This document shows positions 1-12,204 of a DNA stretch of 64,000 nucleotides, in pieces (positions within the stretch are counted from its first letter, which is position 1; each line of letters begins with the position of its first letter). Source of the DNA: Pocillopora verrucosa (lineage: Eukaryota > Cnidaria > Anthozoa > Scleractinia > Pocilloporidae); the NCBI RefSeq assembly GCF_036669915.1, contig NC_089320.1, positions 16,392,339-16,456,338 of the forward strand. Reading direction: 5' to 3'. A program made the translations under genes and the position numbers. The notes below the pieces were generated by a model. The model did no database searches, was not told where the DNA came from, and saw nothing but the letters and a program-made list of their open reading frames with translations.

Positions 1-189
1 AATGTATTTAATTTTAATGCAATTTGGAAAACAATGCTTAGCTGTAACTTGCAAATGTCCTTCTTAGCAGGAAAAAATTATTGTGGTTATCATATGCTAG
101 GGAGGTGACGGAACAAGGAAGCTCAAAATACCAGCACCACAACACAGGATACGTTGTGAAAGACAGAGGAGACACAAAAAATGAAGATG

Positions 190-345
190 GAAAACCAAAG
201 ACCCCTAAAAAAGAAAAATGAGGAGTTCAAAACACGAAAACAAAGACCTCTAACCACGAAAAAAAAGACCTCTAAACATGAAAACAAAGACCCCTGAACA
301 CGAAAACAAAGACCTCTAAACATGAAAACAAAGACCCAAGAACAC
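190..345. repeat. Degenerate ~22-bp minisatellite
   Basis: Repeated units of the form AAACAAAGACCTCTAAACATG with variants (ACCCCTGAACACG, ACCTCTAACCACG). The long low-complexity open frame on the minus strand here is a by-product of the array. Confidence 0.75.
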
Positions 346-1210
346 AAAGACGCAGACTCCCCACACCGTCTCACTTCTTTTTTCTATCAAGATGACATTT
401 TTAAAACCTGCTTCCTGTTATTGCTCATAATGATCAGTGTTTTCTTTAAGGTTTTAAGTCGCCGGAGCTTTTTTAAAGGTAAATGGTTGTGGGTCTCGAA
501 ATCCAATATGGCGGACGAAACGTCATATTGTTTGTACTTTCCTGCATCCACAGCAAGATTTGTCAAAAAGACAGTCCCCATCAGAACGTTTTTAAACTAA
601 CCTTGAGTCAGAAGTCTTTTTATGTTTTCAGGAAAGATAGGCGGTGCAAATTTTTATTTTTATTGAGCCCAAGTTTAGACCTGATAAACATCATCTCTGT
701 ACGCAGAATTATTTAGAAGCCTCAGTAGAGCTAGATGGATCTGCTGCCATATCAGAACTATCACGTAAAAACAAGTACAAATGTAACGAAAGTCTCAGAG
801 CAAGTAAAGGTAATAAGTAGTCTGTTAAATGGACCTAAATAGGATGATTATCTTGTGATTCAAGCTAGCTGTTCGAAAATACCTTTTCGCCTATCCGTCT
901 TCTGTGTATTCCTATATATATCGAAAAAAGATGTTGCACCTCAAAACAATTGGTGATTTGCTCAACGTGTTCTTGGCCTCTTCCTGGCGGTAGCGCCGAT
1001 CGAAATGTAGACGAGGCCTGGGTTTCACGCCTGACGGGCTATACTTACTGTAACTCCGGCAATTTTTAAATCGCCCTTTTTTTAAATTTAAGTCTATCTC
1101 CAAAGAAACCTCAAATTTCACCACGTTTTGACTCGTCATTCATCAGCCTATTTATCATGATTTTTTCTTTTCTTTCAGAAAAATAAATTTAAATATTGCA
1201 TCACTTGCTT

Positions 1211-1275
1211 GCGAAATGTCACGCAACTCCTTCGACAAGTGATTGTTTGCGAAATGTCACGCAACTCCTTCCACT
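1211..1275. repeat. 38-bp tandem duplication in LicD upstream region
   Basis: GCGAAATGTCACGCAACTCC occurs at about 1211 and again at about 1249. The second copy lies about 80 bp before the LicD start codon, so it may fall in the 5' UTR or promoter. Confidence 0.8.
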
Positions 1276-1348
1276 AGTGAAAGGAGAGCACAGAAAGAGC
1301 TCAAAAGGGGGCATTGGGGTCATTCTTTGCTGGTGTGATTAGACAAAG

Positions 1349-2281
1349 ATGGGCAAAGTTGCAAAATTTTTGCTTTTTACTCTGTTAATTACCGGGATAA
1401 TATGTCTTTTGAGCACTGTTATACAATTAGACAATTCAGGATCACTCTTGCGTGGTTCTCTCGACTCGTGGTATACAAATAATCTTACTCTCGCCAGAAC
1501 AAGTCGGAGACGTGCCGATTATTTGAATCCAAACCTCACATATGAACACTGCAAAATCAAGTTTAAATGGGGTGAAATGTGCCCAAAGTTGTACACTGAA
1601 CTTGGAGGAAAATGTGATTTGGTTGACGACACTTTTCAATGCCCAGATATTCGTAACTATTCAAAATTTCGCCCGCGTCAAGCTCAACTCGTTATGATAC
1701 GAATGCTCCGCATCTTCGATATCCTCGCACAAAAACATGGAATCAAGTACTGGATCAGCCGCGGGACTCTACTCGGAGCTGCTAGACATCATGGATTCAT
1801 CCCCTGGGATGGAGATAGCGATATTGAAATGCCCTTGGATGATTACGTCAAATTTTTTCAAGTTGCGGCTAAGGAGTTACCGGCCGATATGTTTTTTCAG
1901 AACTCGGTCAGCGACCGTGCGCTGAGACCGTCCGATGTAAGCGGTTATCATAGGCATGAAGTAGTTTTTATCTATCAAGCGACATTTAATCCACGACTCA
2001 GAGACAGAAACAGTTGTTATAAATACTGTATGACCTACAATTGTAAGTGGCACGATGGACTTATGGTCGATATTTTTGTAACACCAAATGTGGACAACGC
2101 GATATATCCTTTGAGGCGGATGACGTTCGAAGGATTCCCACTCAACGTACAGAATAACTGGAGAAAGTATTTAGTATCTGTCTACGGAGAAAAGTGGTTT
2201 GAATATCCAACGAACAGACCACCAGAGGAAAATCCTGATGTCTTTAATAGCTGTGAAAAACTTATGAAACGAAAACAATAA
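1349..2281 (+). CDS. LicD-domain (fukutin-like) nucleotidyltransferase-fold protein
   Basis: A single uninterrupted 310-aa frame. An N-terminal hydrophobic stretch (about residues 6-25) without an obvious cleavage site suggests a type II membrane protein of the ER or Golgi. The LicD core is clear: WISRGTLLGAARHHGF at about 135-150 followed by IPWDGDSDIEMPLDDY, which carries the acidic WDxDxD motif used for metal and nucleotide binding in this superfamily (LicD, fukutin, FKRP). Several cysteines and a C-terminal EKWFEYP block fit animal LicD proteins. Family members transfer phosphocholine or ribitol-5-phosphate to glycans; the substrate here cannot be read from sequence. The ATG context (AAAGATGG) is good and the frame closes with TAA. 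An AATAAA lies 123 bp after the stop. The gene is intronless. Confidence 0.9.
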   Translation: MGKVAKFLLFTLLITGIICLLSTVIQLDNSGSLLRGSLDSWYTNNLTLARTSRRRADYLNPNLTYEHCKIKFKWGEMCPKLYTELGGKCDLVDDTFQCPDIRNYSKFRPRQAQLVMIRMLRIFDILAQKHGIKYWISRGTLLGAARHHGFIPWDGDSDIEMPLDDYVKFFQVAAKELPADMFFQNSVSDRALRPSDVSGYHRHEVVFIYQATFNPRLRDRNSCYKYCMTYNCKWHDGLMVDIFVTPNVDNAIYPLRRMTFEGFPLNVQNNWRKYLVSVYGEKWFEYPTNRPPEENPDVFNSCEKLMKRKQ

Positions 2282-2403
2282 CTGCTGAACCGAAATAGAT
2301 TGCCATAGGCCAGTACTAGTACTGGAACACAAATGGGAGCGCGTTGCTTATACTCACTGATTAGTTTCAGTTTTCAAAGTGTTGTTTCATCATACAGCAA
2401 AGG

Positions 2404-2409
2404 AATAAA
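2404..2409 (+). terminator. Polyadenylation signal AATAAA (LicD gene)
   Basis: Canonical hexamer 123 bp downstream of the LicD stop codon, followed by T-rich sequence. Confidence 0.7.
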
Positions 2410-4106
2410 ATTATTCTCGATAGTTTTATTCTTTTAGGATTAGATTGTTGGTTTTCAATCGAAGAGTCTGTAGCGATTACTTAACGAAGCATATGCGTGT
2501 ACCGAAATTATTAAGTTATTGAATCATTCCCAATATGTATCTACTTTGGTCTCTTCCCAAATTGACAAAATTTGCATGTTGTGGAGCATGTGAATAAATA
2601 AGTAACATAAGCCTCTGTGCGTGCCTGATGGCCTGAGGAAACGGTGAGCGTAAAATGTACGAATTTTTGTAAAAGAACAATCGAAATCGATCGCACCAAT
2701 GGTGGTCTATCTTTGTTCTTTTCAAAATGATTTTCCTCCATCGCTCTTTAATTCAAGCTTTGTAAACGATTCCAACGGGTGACAGTAGACGGGTAGTGTC
2801 GTAATAAAGATGATGTGTCATTAGCCAACCACTTTTGTCTACGCAGCCGTTCTTTGGGGTCGATGTCACGTAACACGGCAACCGCAAAGGATATCACCTT
2901 CAAAGTCAAGCGCGTACACGTTGTCAAAGTGATTTTTTCGTAGTTCTTTGGCATTAGAAAACGGCTATGCAATCGTGAGTCCGCAAGAAATTGGTGACAA
3001 TGTTTACAAGTAAGCAGTTTTCAAAACAAAAATACATAAAAGAAAATAAGAATAGTCCACCGCATGTTATTTCGCCAAAGCGCCAAGCACGATTCTTATT
3101 ATATAAGTTGTGAAAAAAATCTCGAGAATGGATACTACGCCACGCTATCTACGTCTGTGTTGGGGGGGGGGTCTCTCCACCCCCTTTAAATGTTTGTTTG
3201 AGGTGAAAACAAGGAACGGAGTCAGATGCTGTGGGCTGCTGCTCCCTTTGATCAAGTGGCAACATCTGACAATGCGAAATCGCGAACCGATTGCCAGGAA
3301 CGAACAACGTTTGCCTCTCTCGTTTTATCATGATGATTATAAATAGGAACAAACGATCAAACAATCATGTGTCTATTTAGAATGGGCAGAACCGCGGCTT
3401 CCCATTTCCGGGATTGTTATTTACAATGCATTGCTTTTATAGGTTTCGATAGACCTGTCCCGATTGTGTTTGTAAAATGCTAGAAAGTTGTTCATTGGAC
3501 TGATAAAAAATTGGCAAAAATCCAAAAAGTTGTCACCTGAATCTCAAACTGCGTTGTTACCTGAATTTCTTTGTATTTTTAGACTAAAGTTTATTAAAAA
3601 CTTTCATTTTTCGTTCTTCACAACAAATGCTAACATCGGTGGAGTCAAAAGTTGCCGAGCACAATCGGGAATAGGCCGAGGTTTCGATCTAACCGCATCT
3701 TCCTTCCTAACTTTTCAAGGATGATTCTTGCATGTACATCCTTTTATTTCAATTTTGGTCCTTGTGACTGTCCTTGATATTCTCCCACTTGCTGCGCAGC
3801 TTTCTTTTTCTGTAGGAGGCTTGCTTCATATCGATGCTCGTCCCTTTAATCATGTATCCAACAGGGCTGAAAGAGGACCCCAAGAAAGACAAGTGCAAGG
3901 AGGTACAGTCCCGATTATGAGACGAAAGTTGTCGATTGCTTGATCGACTTGACGGGAGCGGAAACGATTGCACAACGAAGAACTATCTTTTCGTCATTGG
4001 TTACCGCTGTGTCGAGCTACAGCATGCTCAATTGACGCCATTTTTTTCTCTGTCGAGAACGTGGGTGAAGGATATTTCAAGAAAAAGACTTTAAATTAAG
4101 TTTAGA
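2410..4106. other. Intergenic region between LicD and eIF1A
   Basis: Only short, unconserved open frames with no recognisable domains. The eIF1A promoter and 5' UTR should lie in the last few hundred bases. Nothing else supported. Confidence 0.5.
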
Positions 4107-7100
4107 ATGCCGAAGAACAAAGGTGAGAAAAAGGATGTGTCATATATTCCACGATCTTCGTATTTTAAACTCTGTTTGTCTCATTTTTACACAGGAAAGG
4201 GTGGTAAAAATCGACGAAGGGGAAAGAACGAGAACGAGTCAGAGAAACGTGAACTTGTCTTTAAAGAAGATGGTCAAGGTTTCTAGGCTTTTATTTTCCT
4301 ATTTTCTTGACTTTTGATTCGTTTCTATTCTGATTTATCTTTCTTTTGACTTTTGAAAAGAGTATGCTCAAGTCTTGAAGATGTTAGGAAATGGAAGGTT
4401 GGAGGCACTTTGTTTCGATGGGGCTAAGCGACTTTGTCATATTCGCGGAAAACTTCGCAAAAAGGTCGAGAATCTTTTTATTTGAATGGATTATTTGATT
4501 TTTTGACATTTTTTTCGGTATTTAAACTCCATAAAATCTATTGCAATATCTGTAATTTATGGCCCTGTAAGCACTCCTACCTATGTGCTTCAACTATGGG
4601 TAGCTCAGTAATTATCAATTATAGGAAAGAGAAAAAGGCAAAAGATGTAGTTAAATTAAGTAACTTTACAAGCATCAGAGCCTCTGTATTTTGCAGGTCT
4701 GGATCAATACTGGTGATATTATACTCCTTGGACTGCGTGATTACCAGGTATAGTTGACTGTTTTTAGAGAGATTTATTGAGCATTATAATATTTTAAAGA
4801 GATCTTTAGATTTCAAGGTTTGCCCAGGTCATAAAAAATGTGAAAAGCAATGGAACTGAACAATTGTATCAATTTCCAGGTCAGCAATCCATGAAAAAGA
4901 ATTTTTGGGTTTAGAAAGATTTGAAAATATCAAGAGTATTTCTCTTCTCAAACAGATAGTACAAAATAGTAAAGAGAAAAAAAAAGGTGTTAGTTCACAG
5001 ATACAGAAAAGAGTCTTAGAAAGAATCATGGATCATATCAAAATTTTTATATTCTTGAATCAATGTAACAAATGTTGTTTATACCTCTCTGAATATGTGT
5101 GTGGCAAGTTTCCAACTGAAACCCTGTTGGTATGAGAATTGGACAAGAATGATGATGACTGGTCGAGGCATTGTTAAAACCTGACTTTTTTTCGGGGGCA
5201 CTAAAAAATATTTAGTAACAGAGTAGTCTTGAAATTTGGTGTTGCTTCAAAATTAGCACCCTTTGGCTAATGTTTTTGTGTCCTGACACATAGATGCTGT
5301 ATTATTTTTTAATATCCTTACTAAATCTCTGTAGCTGCTGTACATTTTGAGTTTTATAGGTTTTAAGAAACATTGCAGCATATTCTCTTTGTTTCAATTT
5401 AAAGGATAACAAAGCAGATGTCATTTTGCGTTACAATCCTGATGAAGCACGGAACTTGAAGGCCTATGGAGAGCTCCCAGACAATAGTAAGTCATTTCTT
5501 AGAAATAGTGGAATAAAAATATAAAAACTCTAAGATTCTTGCTGGGCAATTTGTTTTCCAGAAATGGAGAAATTAAAAATCTTGGGAAACTGTGTTCCAC
5601 TCAAACATCAGTGATGAAATTCAGGTCTTCAGCAATTTCAATGTTTCTATGTGAAAGAAAATGCAGGCATTTGATTTTTGTTTTTCAAGTATCTAGACCC
5701 TCTGAGAGGATGTGAACAGTAACAAACCATTTTGGAACAAAATACTTCAATTTTGTCTTGTTATTGTGATTGAAAAGATACAGATGAATTGGGTACTTTG
5801 TGTGATATTATGTGACCATTGAGCTGACTATGGCATAGGAACTTCATCTTGATGTTATTGTTTAATCTGGAGTGGGTGATGCATTGGTGTATCAAGTCAT
5901 AGAATCTTTTCCTATGCTACTAGTATCAAATGAGTATAAAGGAATGTTCAGAGTCCATCTCTTGTGCCATACTTTTAAGTTTCTTTTAAAACTGTCTTAA
6001 TGAGAGAGTTTATCTTATTGACTGACTGAATTGGCCCAAACAGTCAGTGTCAATGAACCTGTTCTAGTGTGATGAAAAGAAATTATTTTTCCGGTTGTCT
6101 TTTCATTGTTCTCTTGTTTCTTCAAGTTGCAACCTCTGTTTTGTTTTCAACACTTTGCAGTTAAGATCAATGAAAATATTGGACAAGGAGGAGAAGGAGA
6201 AGAAGATGAAATCCAATTTGATGATTTTGAGGATGATGGAGAAGATGATGCTGATATTGATGCAGTAAGTTTTTGTTGAGATGATTATATTTGCAAATTA
6301 TAATACAACAGTATTCTCTTGAAGCAGCAGTTTTGTGTGCCTATTTTGGCTACTTGTTTCTGAAGGTTCAGCTACCTTTATTAGCAAAGCAGTGAAATTT
6401 CTGTCTCTAATTAAAATAAATTCTATTTTTTGCTGGCTAGTGTTTTCTTTAACGCTGACCACCAAAACATCTCTTGAGAATACTGTGTGTAGGGGACTCC
6501 AGATAACCAAAAGTCTTAGTGATTCAAACTTTGTGCAACCTCAGTGAGAATCAGTCTCGTCTTAAAATAGACTCCAATTTTTGCTGGCTAGTGTTTTCTT
6601 TAAAGCTGGTCACTAAAACATCTCTTGAGAATTCTATATATTGGGGATTCCAGACAACATAAGTCTTGGAGATTCAAACTTTGTGCTAGCTTAGTGAGAA
6701 TCAGTTTAACCTGGATAAGTGCCTAAAGTTGAGCTTAAGAGGACTCTTGATAGTTCAAACTTATGATGTAAATCAAACTTGAAGATGAATCAAGGCTGCT
6801 CTCTTTCCTTCAGAACATTTGCTATGTGTTTGTAATGTTACCCATAATAACTCTTAACATGTTTGTCTCAGAAATGGTGGGAATGTATACTTTATGAATA
6901 GAAACATAACAGAGATTTGTTTCCTATATTTTCTGGTCCTTTCCTCTCAACACTGATACTCAAACACTTTAATTCAAACCTCCCACTAACTCAGACCAGC
7001 TGTGGTTTTCCTTCAGAACCTTTTCAAGGCATTTTATATGTGATAACTCTAACCTTGTTTGTCAATACATGCAATTCATGACAAGTCTGAACTGTCAGTA

Positions 7101-7504
7101 CTCTAGTTGTGAGGTAAATAAGAGCTCTGTGCTGGAACTCTTACAAACTACGGTATTATTACTTGGCAAGGTAGTCCCTAGGTATATGTGAACATCCTGA
7201 TTAGTTCTTACTATATGTAGGTCAGGATTTTGCCCTAGGACTGTTTTCACGTAAATGGTCATAAGCTGTGAATTTTTGTTTGCGCAAGCCAGTGAATTCA
7301 AAATCAAAATATGTTTGGTCTAAGTATTATTTAATAAGCCACTTATTAATCTCACTTGTTTGAGCTGTCCTTGGGAATACTGGCCCTTGGTTGTTTTTGT
7401 GCAGACCTCGCTGTGCTACCTTGTCCTCAGGCCAATATTCCCAAGTATGGCCCTTGTTCTCAGTGAATAAGAAGTTATCATTTTTTTCTACTCCACAGAT
7501 TTAA
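4107..7504 (+). CDS. EIF1A: Eukaryotic translation initiation factor 1A (eIF1A)
   Basis: Seven coding exons by splice sites, phase and family similarity: 4107-4122, 4195-4278, 4361-4464, 4697-4747, 5405-5486, 6161-6264 and 7499-7504 (447 nt, 148 aa). The protein starts [20 protein letters not shown], continues into the S1-like OB fold ([40 protein letters not shown]), then [20 protein letters not shown] and an acidic tail. eIF1A binds the 40S ribosomal A site with eIF1, promotes scanning and start-codon selection, and contacts eIF5B through its C-terminal DIxxI-type end. That end is kept only if exon 6 (…DADIDA) is spliced to a 6-nt coding piece ATT TAA at 7499, giving …DIDAI; the intron there is 1,234 bp with GTAAGT and CTCCACAG borders. 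No coding damage seen. Confidence 0.95.
6415..6720. repeat. Diverged tandem duplication in last eIF1A intron
   Basis: TTTTTGCTGGCTAGTGTTTT followed by CTTTAA, …AAAACATCTCTTGAGAAT… and …GATTCAAACTTTGTGC… occurs at about 6427-6540 and again at about 6575-6690, about 150 bp apart. Confidence 0.75.
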
Positions 7505-9107
7505 TGGTAACTCAACAAACACCAACCCAGAGAAAAGAATACCATATTACTTTGCTTTCATAGCATTACCTCAAGCAGAAAATACTAAATACATATTATC
7601 ATATTTTATAAATGTGCTATCTTTTGCAAGTGGCTTCACTAATTTTAGCATGTTTTTAAGAAAATGATACATCAAATGGTCCTGAACCATTATTGGAACA
7701 TTATGTCTTGCTTCCAGTAGAAGAACAGTGTTCCTTTAAATGATTAGGATTGTGAGAGATAAGCACTTGTTATTCTTAATAGAAATCACCTATACAACTG
7801 TTTGAATATTTTTTTGTAGAGAAATGTTAAGCTTAATATTATAGGCACTCAATTACTGGTCCTCTATAAGTTAAGATGCAAGGCTGGTATTCCTACATGT
7901 TGTCAATAGGACTTGAAATCTTTTTGTTTGCCTATATATTGTTTCATGCACAAACTTTAGCTTCAAAGTTGTTTCAGATATACTTCATTGTTTGTACTGC
8001 ATATCACCTTGAACCTTCAAGATAACAATTTTCCCTATTTAAAATTATTCACTCTGTTTTTCTTGTTAATCATATAGATAAAATTGACTTAGATAAATGT
8101 AAGGAAGAACTACACTTCTGAGTGAAAGGGTTGATTTTGCTTGTGTATGACAATGAAAGTAATGTGTGTATGTAAAAGATGTTAAATTGGTATTGTTGCA
8201 CTAGAAAATCTACTTCTTGCAAATTATCCTCTAAAATTTGACAGCAAGCAAAATACAACAGTTAAAAACAGCAGGCAGAAGTTGTAAGCCTGTTGTCAAA
8301 CATAGTTTTGATTAAAATTGCCACTCCTTCTGGATATGTTTAATTAAAATCTGGGAATGAAAAGACATGGAGAAAAGGGGGTTGGAGTCTAACATAAACT
8401 GGAAAAATGTTCATGATTTTTTATTGTATAGATAATAAACTGCTCAAAACCAAGGTTAGAATGATTCAAATAAGAGGACTTGTTGAGCATGTTAAGATAC
8501 AGGAAGCAGACAAAGCAAAAGGTCAAGCCCATAGCCATATGTCCTTAAAAGTTGACAAATGAAACCCAACCCATAAGATATTCACCACTTATATTGACTG
8601 ACCTTCCTTATAGGAGCTTAAAATTTTACATGGATTTAAATTTGTCCTAATTATTGTGGGAAACTTCACACAAATTTAGTATAACCCAAACTATATCTGT
8701 GATTTTGAAGTGAAAATAGAAAAATTGTGCAATTTATGAGTATGGTTTGCCCAGGTTTTACATTCAGTTCAGTATGAAATAGTTCACCCACGTAACAAGT
8801 AAATGCTAAGTACACTAAATGTAGTTTTCTCTCTTTCAAGAGCATTTCATAGTGGTTATCAGTTCATTGATCCCATTTCACCAAGTAGATGGTACAAAAT
8901 GGTCTGATAGCTGGTGGGTTTTTACTTCCCACCAGCTTCTAAAGACAACACAAGCTGAAGCTTTGCCTGTTGTGTCTGACTTTTCCTTGGTAGGGGTTGG
9001 TCTGGGGTGTAGTGTCCGTTCGTTTGATCTTCTATCGTCTAGTGCCTTCATCAGGGGTGATCTAAACGCTGCAACAAGAGGTCCTTTTATATGATCACTA
9101 ATTAGCG
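7505..9107. other. eIF1A 3' UTR and intergenic DNA
   Basis: Starts as eIF1A 3' UTR; a possible AATAAA is at 8434-8439. The last part (about 8890-9107) looks like the non-coding 3' end of the neighbouring Penelope-like element. No coding sequence seen. Confidence 0.45.
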
Positions 9108-9835
9108 GCCTTTTTTTCTGACGAGGTGTAAATAGGCGTCAGGAAGCAGACCGCCATCGTCACGATTTAAAGGAGCGTGGGCGGAGTTAATGTGCCAAGC
9201 CTCCAAAAAAGGCGCTGGTGGTAACGCCGATTAGTGGTGATAATTTTAGAATTATCCCACCCAATTGTATGGTTGGTTAGGCAGTATGCTCCGATAAAGC
9301 TGAATTTTCCTTTTTGCAAAAGAAAAACCGCTTTTTGGTGCTCTTTTAACCGTGTACCAAACTGGCGTTTGGTCTGTCCGATGTATTCGTTGTCACAGTC
9401 ATTGCAAGGAATAGAATAAATGGCGTCGGTTCGTTGTTCTTTCGTGACAGGATCCTTAGGTTTGGCGAAAATATGCCCCAAAGTCTGAAAAGGTTTTTGA
9501 GCAACTTTAACGTTGTGGCTATTCAAAATTCTCTTGATGGGTTCCGTAACACCCTGTATGTAAGGAATAACAGCAAAACCAGTCGCTGGTTCCCTTTCAT
9601 CAAGAGCGTTACTATTTGTAACTGGTTTTTGGCAGTTACGGAGAAAAGTTTTTGTATAGCCATTTGCCTTTAGGACATTGGAAACATATTTCCTCTCCTC
9701 AGCCTTCGAATCGAGTGATGATGGTAGACAATCAGCCCTCCTAAGTAAAGTTTTGGCTACAGACTTTTTATGGCAAATAGGATGGTGAGAATCGAAGCGA
9801 GGTATTTGTCGGTGTGGGTAGGTTTACGGTAGACA
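9108..9835 (-). mobile_element. Penelope-like element fragment with GIY-YIG domain (decayed)
   Basis: Read on the minus strand, one frame from about 9800 to 9200 encodes the end of a reverse-transcriptase polyprotein (AKTLLRRADCLPSSLDSKAE, NVLKANGYTKTFLRNCQKPV, FQTLGHIFAKPKDPV) followed by a GIY-YIG endonuclease core (YSIPCNDCDNEYIGQTKRQF, GTRLKEHQKAV). After a frameshift in a T/A run near 9200 the typical C-terminal block EAWHINSAHAPLNRDDGGLL follows, ending at a stop near 9108. Another frameshift lies near 9800. This RT plus GIY-YIG order is diagnostic of Penelope-like elements. The 5' part is missing, so it is a dead fragment. Confidence 0.85.
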
Positions 9836-10601
9836 CTATATATTTTGATCTTCGATGTTTTAAAATCTGGATTGCTCATCACACACCTCATCAAAGATTT
9901 TATGATATTTGGACGTGCCTGTCACACTGTTACGGTTGTCACAGATTACTCATTTCCTCTTGTTCAAGGCCAGTAAAAAAAATGGAGACCACTGCTCTAA
10001 AAGTAAAAGTTCCATCAGAACGTTACGTATTCCCTAAGTTAATTTTAGACCAGTTTTGTTTTACTGGGGAAATTCTCCAAAGCTCTCACTTTGTGCAATA
10101 GACTTGGTTTTCTAAGAATTTGTCCAAATTAAATGGATGGGGCCATTGTGAATTTTAATACCCAATTTGGTTGACTGTTCACTTTCAATTTACCTCAGCA
10201 AGGATCACACAGGCTATTTAGTCCTTCAGGCCTCTGGAGCAGAGACCCTGTTTACAACAGAATGAACCTTTGGTGTGAAGTCCACATGCTAACCACTAGG
10301 CCACACCATCTCTGTACAGTTGGTAAACTAAACATAGCCTATGTCAAGCTTCCAGTCCGTGAAGGGAAGCATACAAGGGCAAAGCAAGATGGGCTGATGT
10401 CAAAAAAGGAAATACTGGAGAGGACATGGAAATGTTTTTTATTCATTTCCTCTGTTCCCTTTTCATTGGTCTCCTATCTCTTGTCTCCCCACTATTTCCT
10501 TCAGCTTTTCCACTCACCCCCACAAAAACTGACTGCTCAGATAAAGCTGAACTGAAACATGATTACTATGAGAGTTAAAACACAGGGTTACAACAAATGG
10601 T

Positions 10602-11987
10602 TTAATTTTGCATTGCAGCAAACTTTTTTACATACTCTTTGGTCAATTCAAGGTAACTGTCAGGTGGATTGGGTTTATAATCTTTGTCTACCAGTCCATC
10701 TTGGGATCTTGGAATAGCTTCCTCAATTTGTGTTCCTTCGTGCCATTCATTAAATGAGGTGTTGAGACAATTTGAGGTTTAGTCTGCAAGGCTGCTTTCC
10801 AGCTGTTTTGTAGTAATTTCCATTGTTCCTTGGTCGAGTGTTTTCACTATTCCCTGCCGCACTCCAGTATCTATGTACCCTGGTCCTACACTTGGAATAA
10901 ATAAGCTTTAGTTTGCTCAGAAACAATTTGAGTTGAGGCCAGGATCTCCAAGTTGATCCATATGTAACTTTGTCCTTTGCAAAGTATGTATAATACCATC
11001 AAACCCACCAATGTCTACGTACTTCTGTGGTTCATTTCAACCATCAGAGCAATAATATACAGTCATATTTTGTGTTACGTACTGAGTGCAATCCTTCAGG
11101 CGTCAGCAACTGTGCCCATGATTCTGCTGGGGTATGATAAGAGTCATAGATACAACATGGGTAAATCTCTCCCATCTTGTACTGTGTATTTATAGAAAGC
11201 TTTATGTTTACCATAAGTGTCAATGATGTATTTGACATCATCGTGAAGTGTTTTATCATTCCTATCTTTGTACGGCTCTATGGGTAAAGTCACTTTAAGC
11301 TTGTACTTATCTGCTGCATCTAAGAGTGGGTACTAGACTATCACTAGGGATCCCTTCATTGTCCTGCTTTACCAGTGGGTTACCATGAGGGAACACCACC
11401 CCTACCCCGCAGTTCTCATTTGTCTCATGTGGTCTGCGATTACAGCTGGGTCTTTTGAACTGTAAGGGCCTAATGCAGGATAGAAATTGGAACCAAGGTC
11501 ATCAGGAGGGTATGAGAACCTTTTCTATAACGCTTAGCTATATCAGGATTCCAATGAGAAAGGAATCTGTGATTCCAATGAACGTATTTTCCGTCATGCT
11601 CTGGTTTTCCATACCACGCATAATAAAATATGTGTATATTGTAGTTAGGTTCAGGAAGCAAATCTTCCTGGTGTAAATGTTCTTTGTTTGGAGTGTTAAG
11701 TTTTTCTTCTGTCGCATGATTTATATGAGTCATTTCCATTGTTTCCTTATCGTCCTCATCATGGTTAACTTCTTGATTCATTTGATTGGTCTCCGAAGCA
11801 ATGCATCGTCAGATTTTTCAGCTTCAGATCTTCTTCACGTTCTCGTGGATTCAATACTTTTGGCGAGACTCCTACTTTTCTCAGAAGATGAAATCACTTT
11901 GAAGGTTGCTAAACATCCAAGAAGAAAGAGTACCAGGACGGCAACATATAGAACTCGGCGCCTTCTCAGGATGCGAAGTGGAAACAT
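10602..11987 (-). CDS. MANEA: Glycoprotein endo-alpha-1,2-mannosidase-like (GH99), reading frame disrupted
   Basis: One coding exon on the minus strand, about 1,386 nt, matching the ~460-aa length of animal MANEA. The ATG (complement 11985-11987) starts MFPLRILRRRRVLYVAVLVL, a type II Golgi anchor. Family blocks follow in order but in different frames: NYNIHIFYYAWYGKPEHDGK, YVHWNHRFLSHWNPDIAKRY, DDLGSNFYPALGPYSSKDPA, DSYHTPAESWAQLLTPEGLH, FAKDKVTYGSTWRSWPQLKL and TSFNEWHEGTQIEEAIPRS with the family's catalytic glutamates. It ends EYVKKFAAMQN, TAA at 10602-10604. MANEA trims glucosylated mannose from N-glycans in the Golgi. At least eight frame jumps are needed (for example near 11840, 11775, 11511, 11415, 11325, 11163). 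All look like small indels, so this may be a good gene with consensus errors rather than a pseudogene; both remain possible. Confidence 0.85.
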
Positions 11988-12173
11988 TTTTTACCAGTGT
12001 TATGTCTTTGTGTAGTTTTGAGAGATAATATAGATCGAATGCATTGCTTCTTACAACGGAAACCCTGGCCAAACGTGTGATGTGTACCTCACAGAATTGT
12101 TTTGAAAACTGCAGGCTCGTTTTTGTCAGCAGATACCTTTTTCAACACAAGAACAGAACTGTTTAATTTCCAA

Positions 12174-12204
12174 ATGGCGGCTTGCCGGAACCTTAGAAAT
12201 ACAG
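12174..12204 (+). other. TRAPPC10: Candidate first coding exon of TRAPPC10
   Basis: AAATGGCGGCTTGCCGG gives an ATG in good context with ten codons and a donor ACAG|GTTGTC in phase 1, which would fit the first supported TRAPPC10 exon at 13382 if one base is missing there. An alternative ATG is at 12299 with donor AACCT|GTGAGT. Neither is confirmed by protein similarity. Confidence 0.25.

Larger units (their letters stand above)
1..1348. other. Intergenic region upstream of the LicD gene
   Basis: No convincing coding sequence. It holds a degenerate short tandem array at about 190-345 (units like AAACAAAGACCTCTAAACATG) and a 38-bp tandem duplication at 1211-1275 just before the LicD gene. The short open frames on both strands are low-complexity or lack splice context. 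Confidence 0.6.

Noticed and set aside
123..374. Phe-rich minus-strand open frame of 83 codons
   Set aside because: Produced by the minisatellite at 190-345.
10602..11987. MANEA as a processed retropseudogene
   Set aside because: Single-exon structure and frame breaks fit, but no poly-A tail or target-site duplication is evident, and the neighbouring intron-containing gene shows the same type of indels; left as a probable gene with consensus errors.
11677..12015. Plus-strand open frame of 112 codons
   Set aside because: Shadow of the minus-strand MANEA N-terminus.
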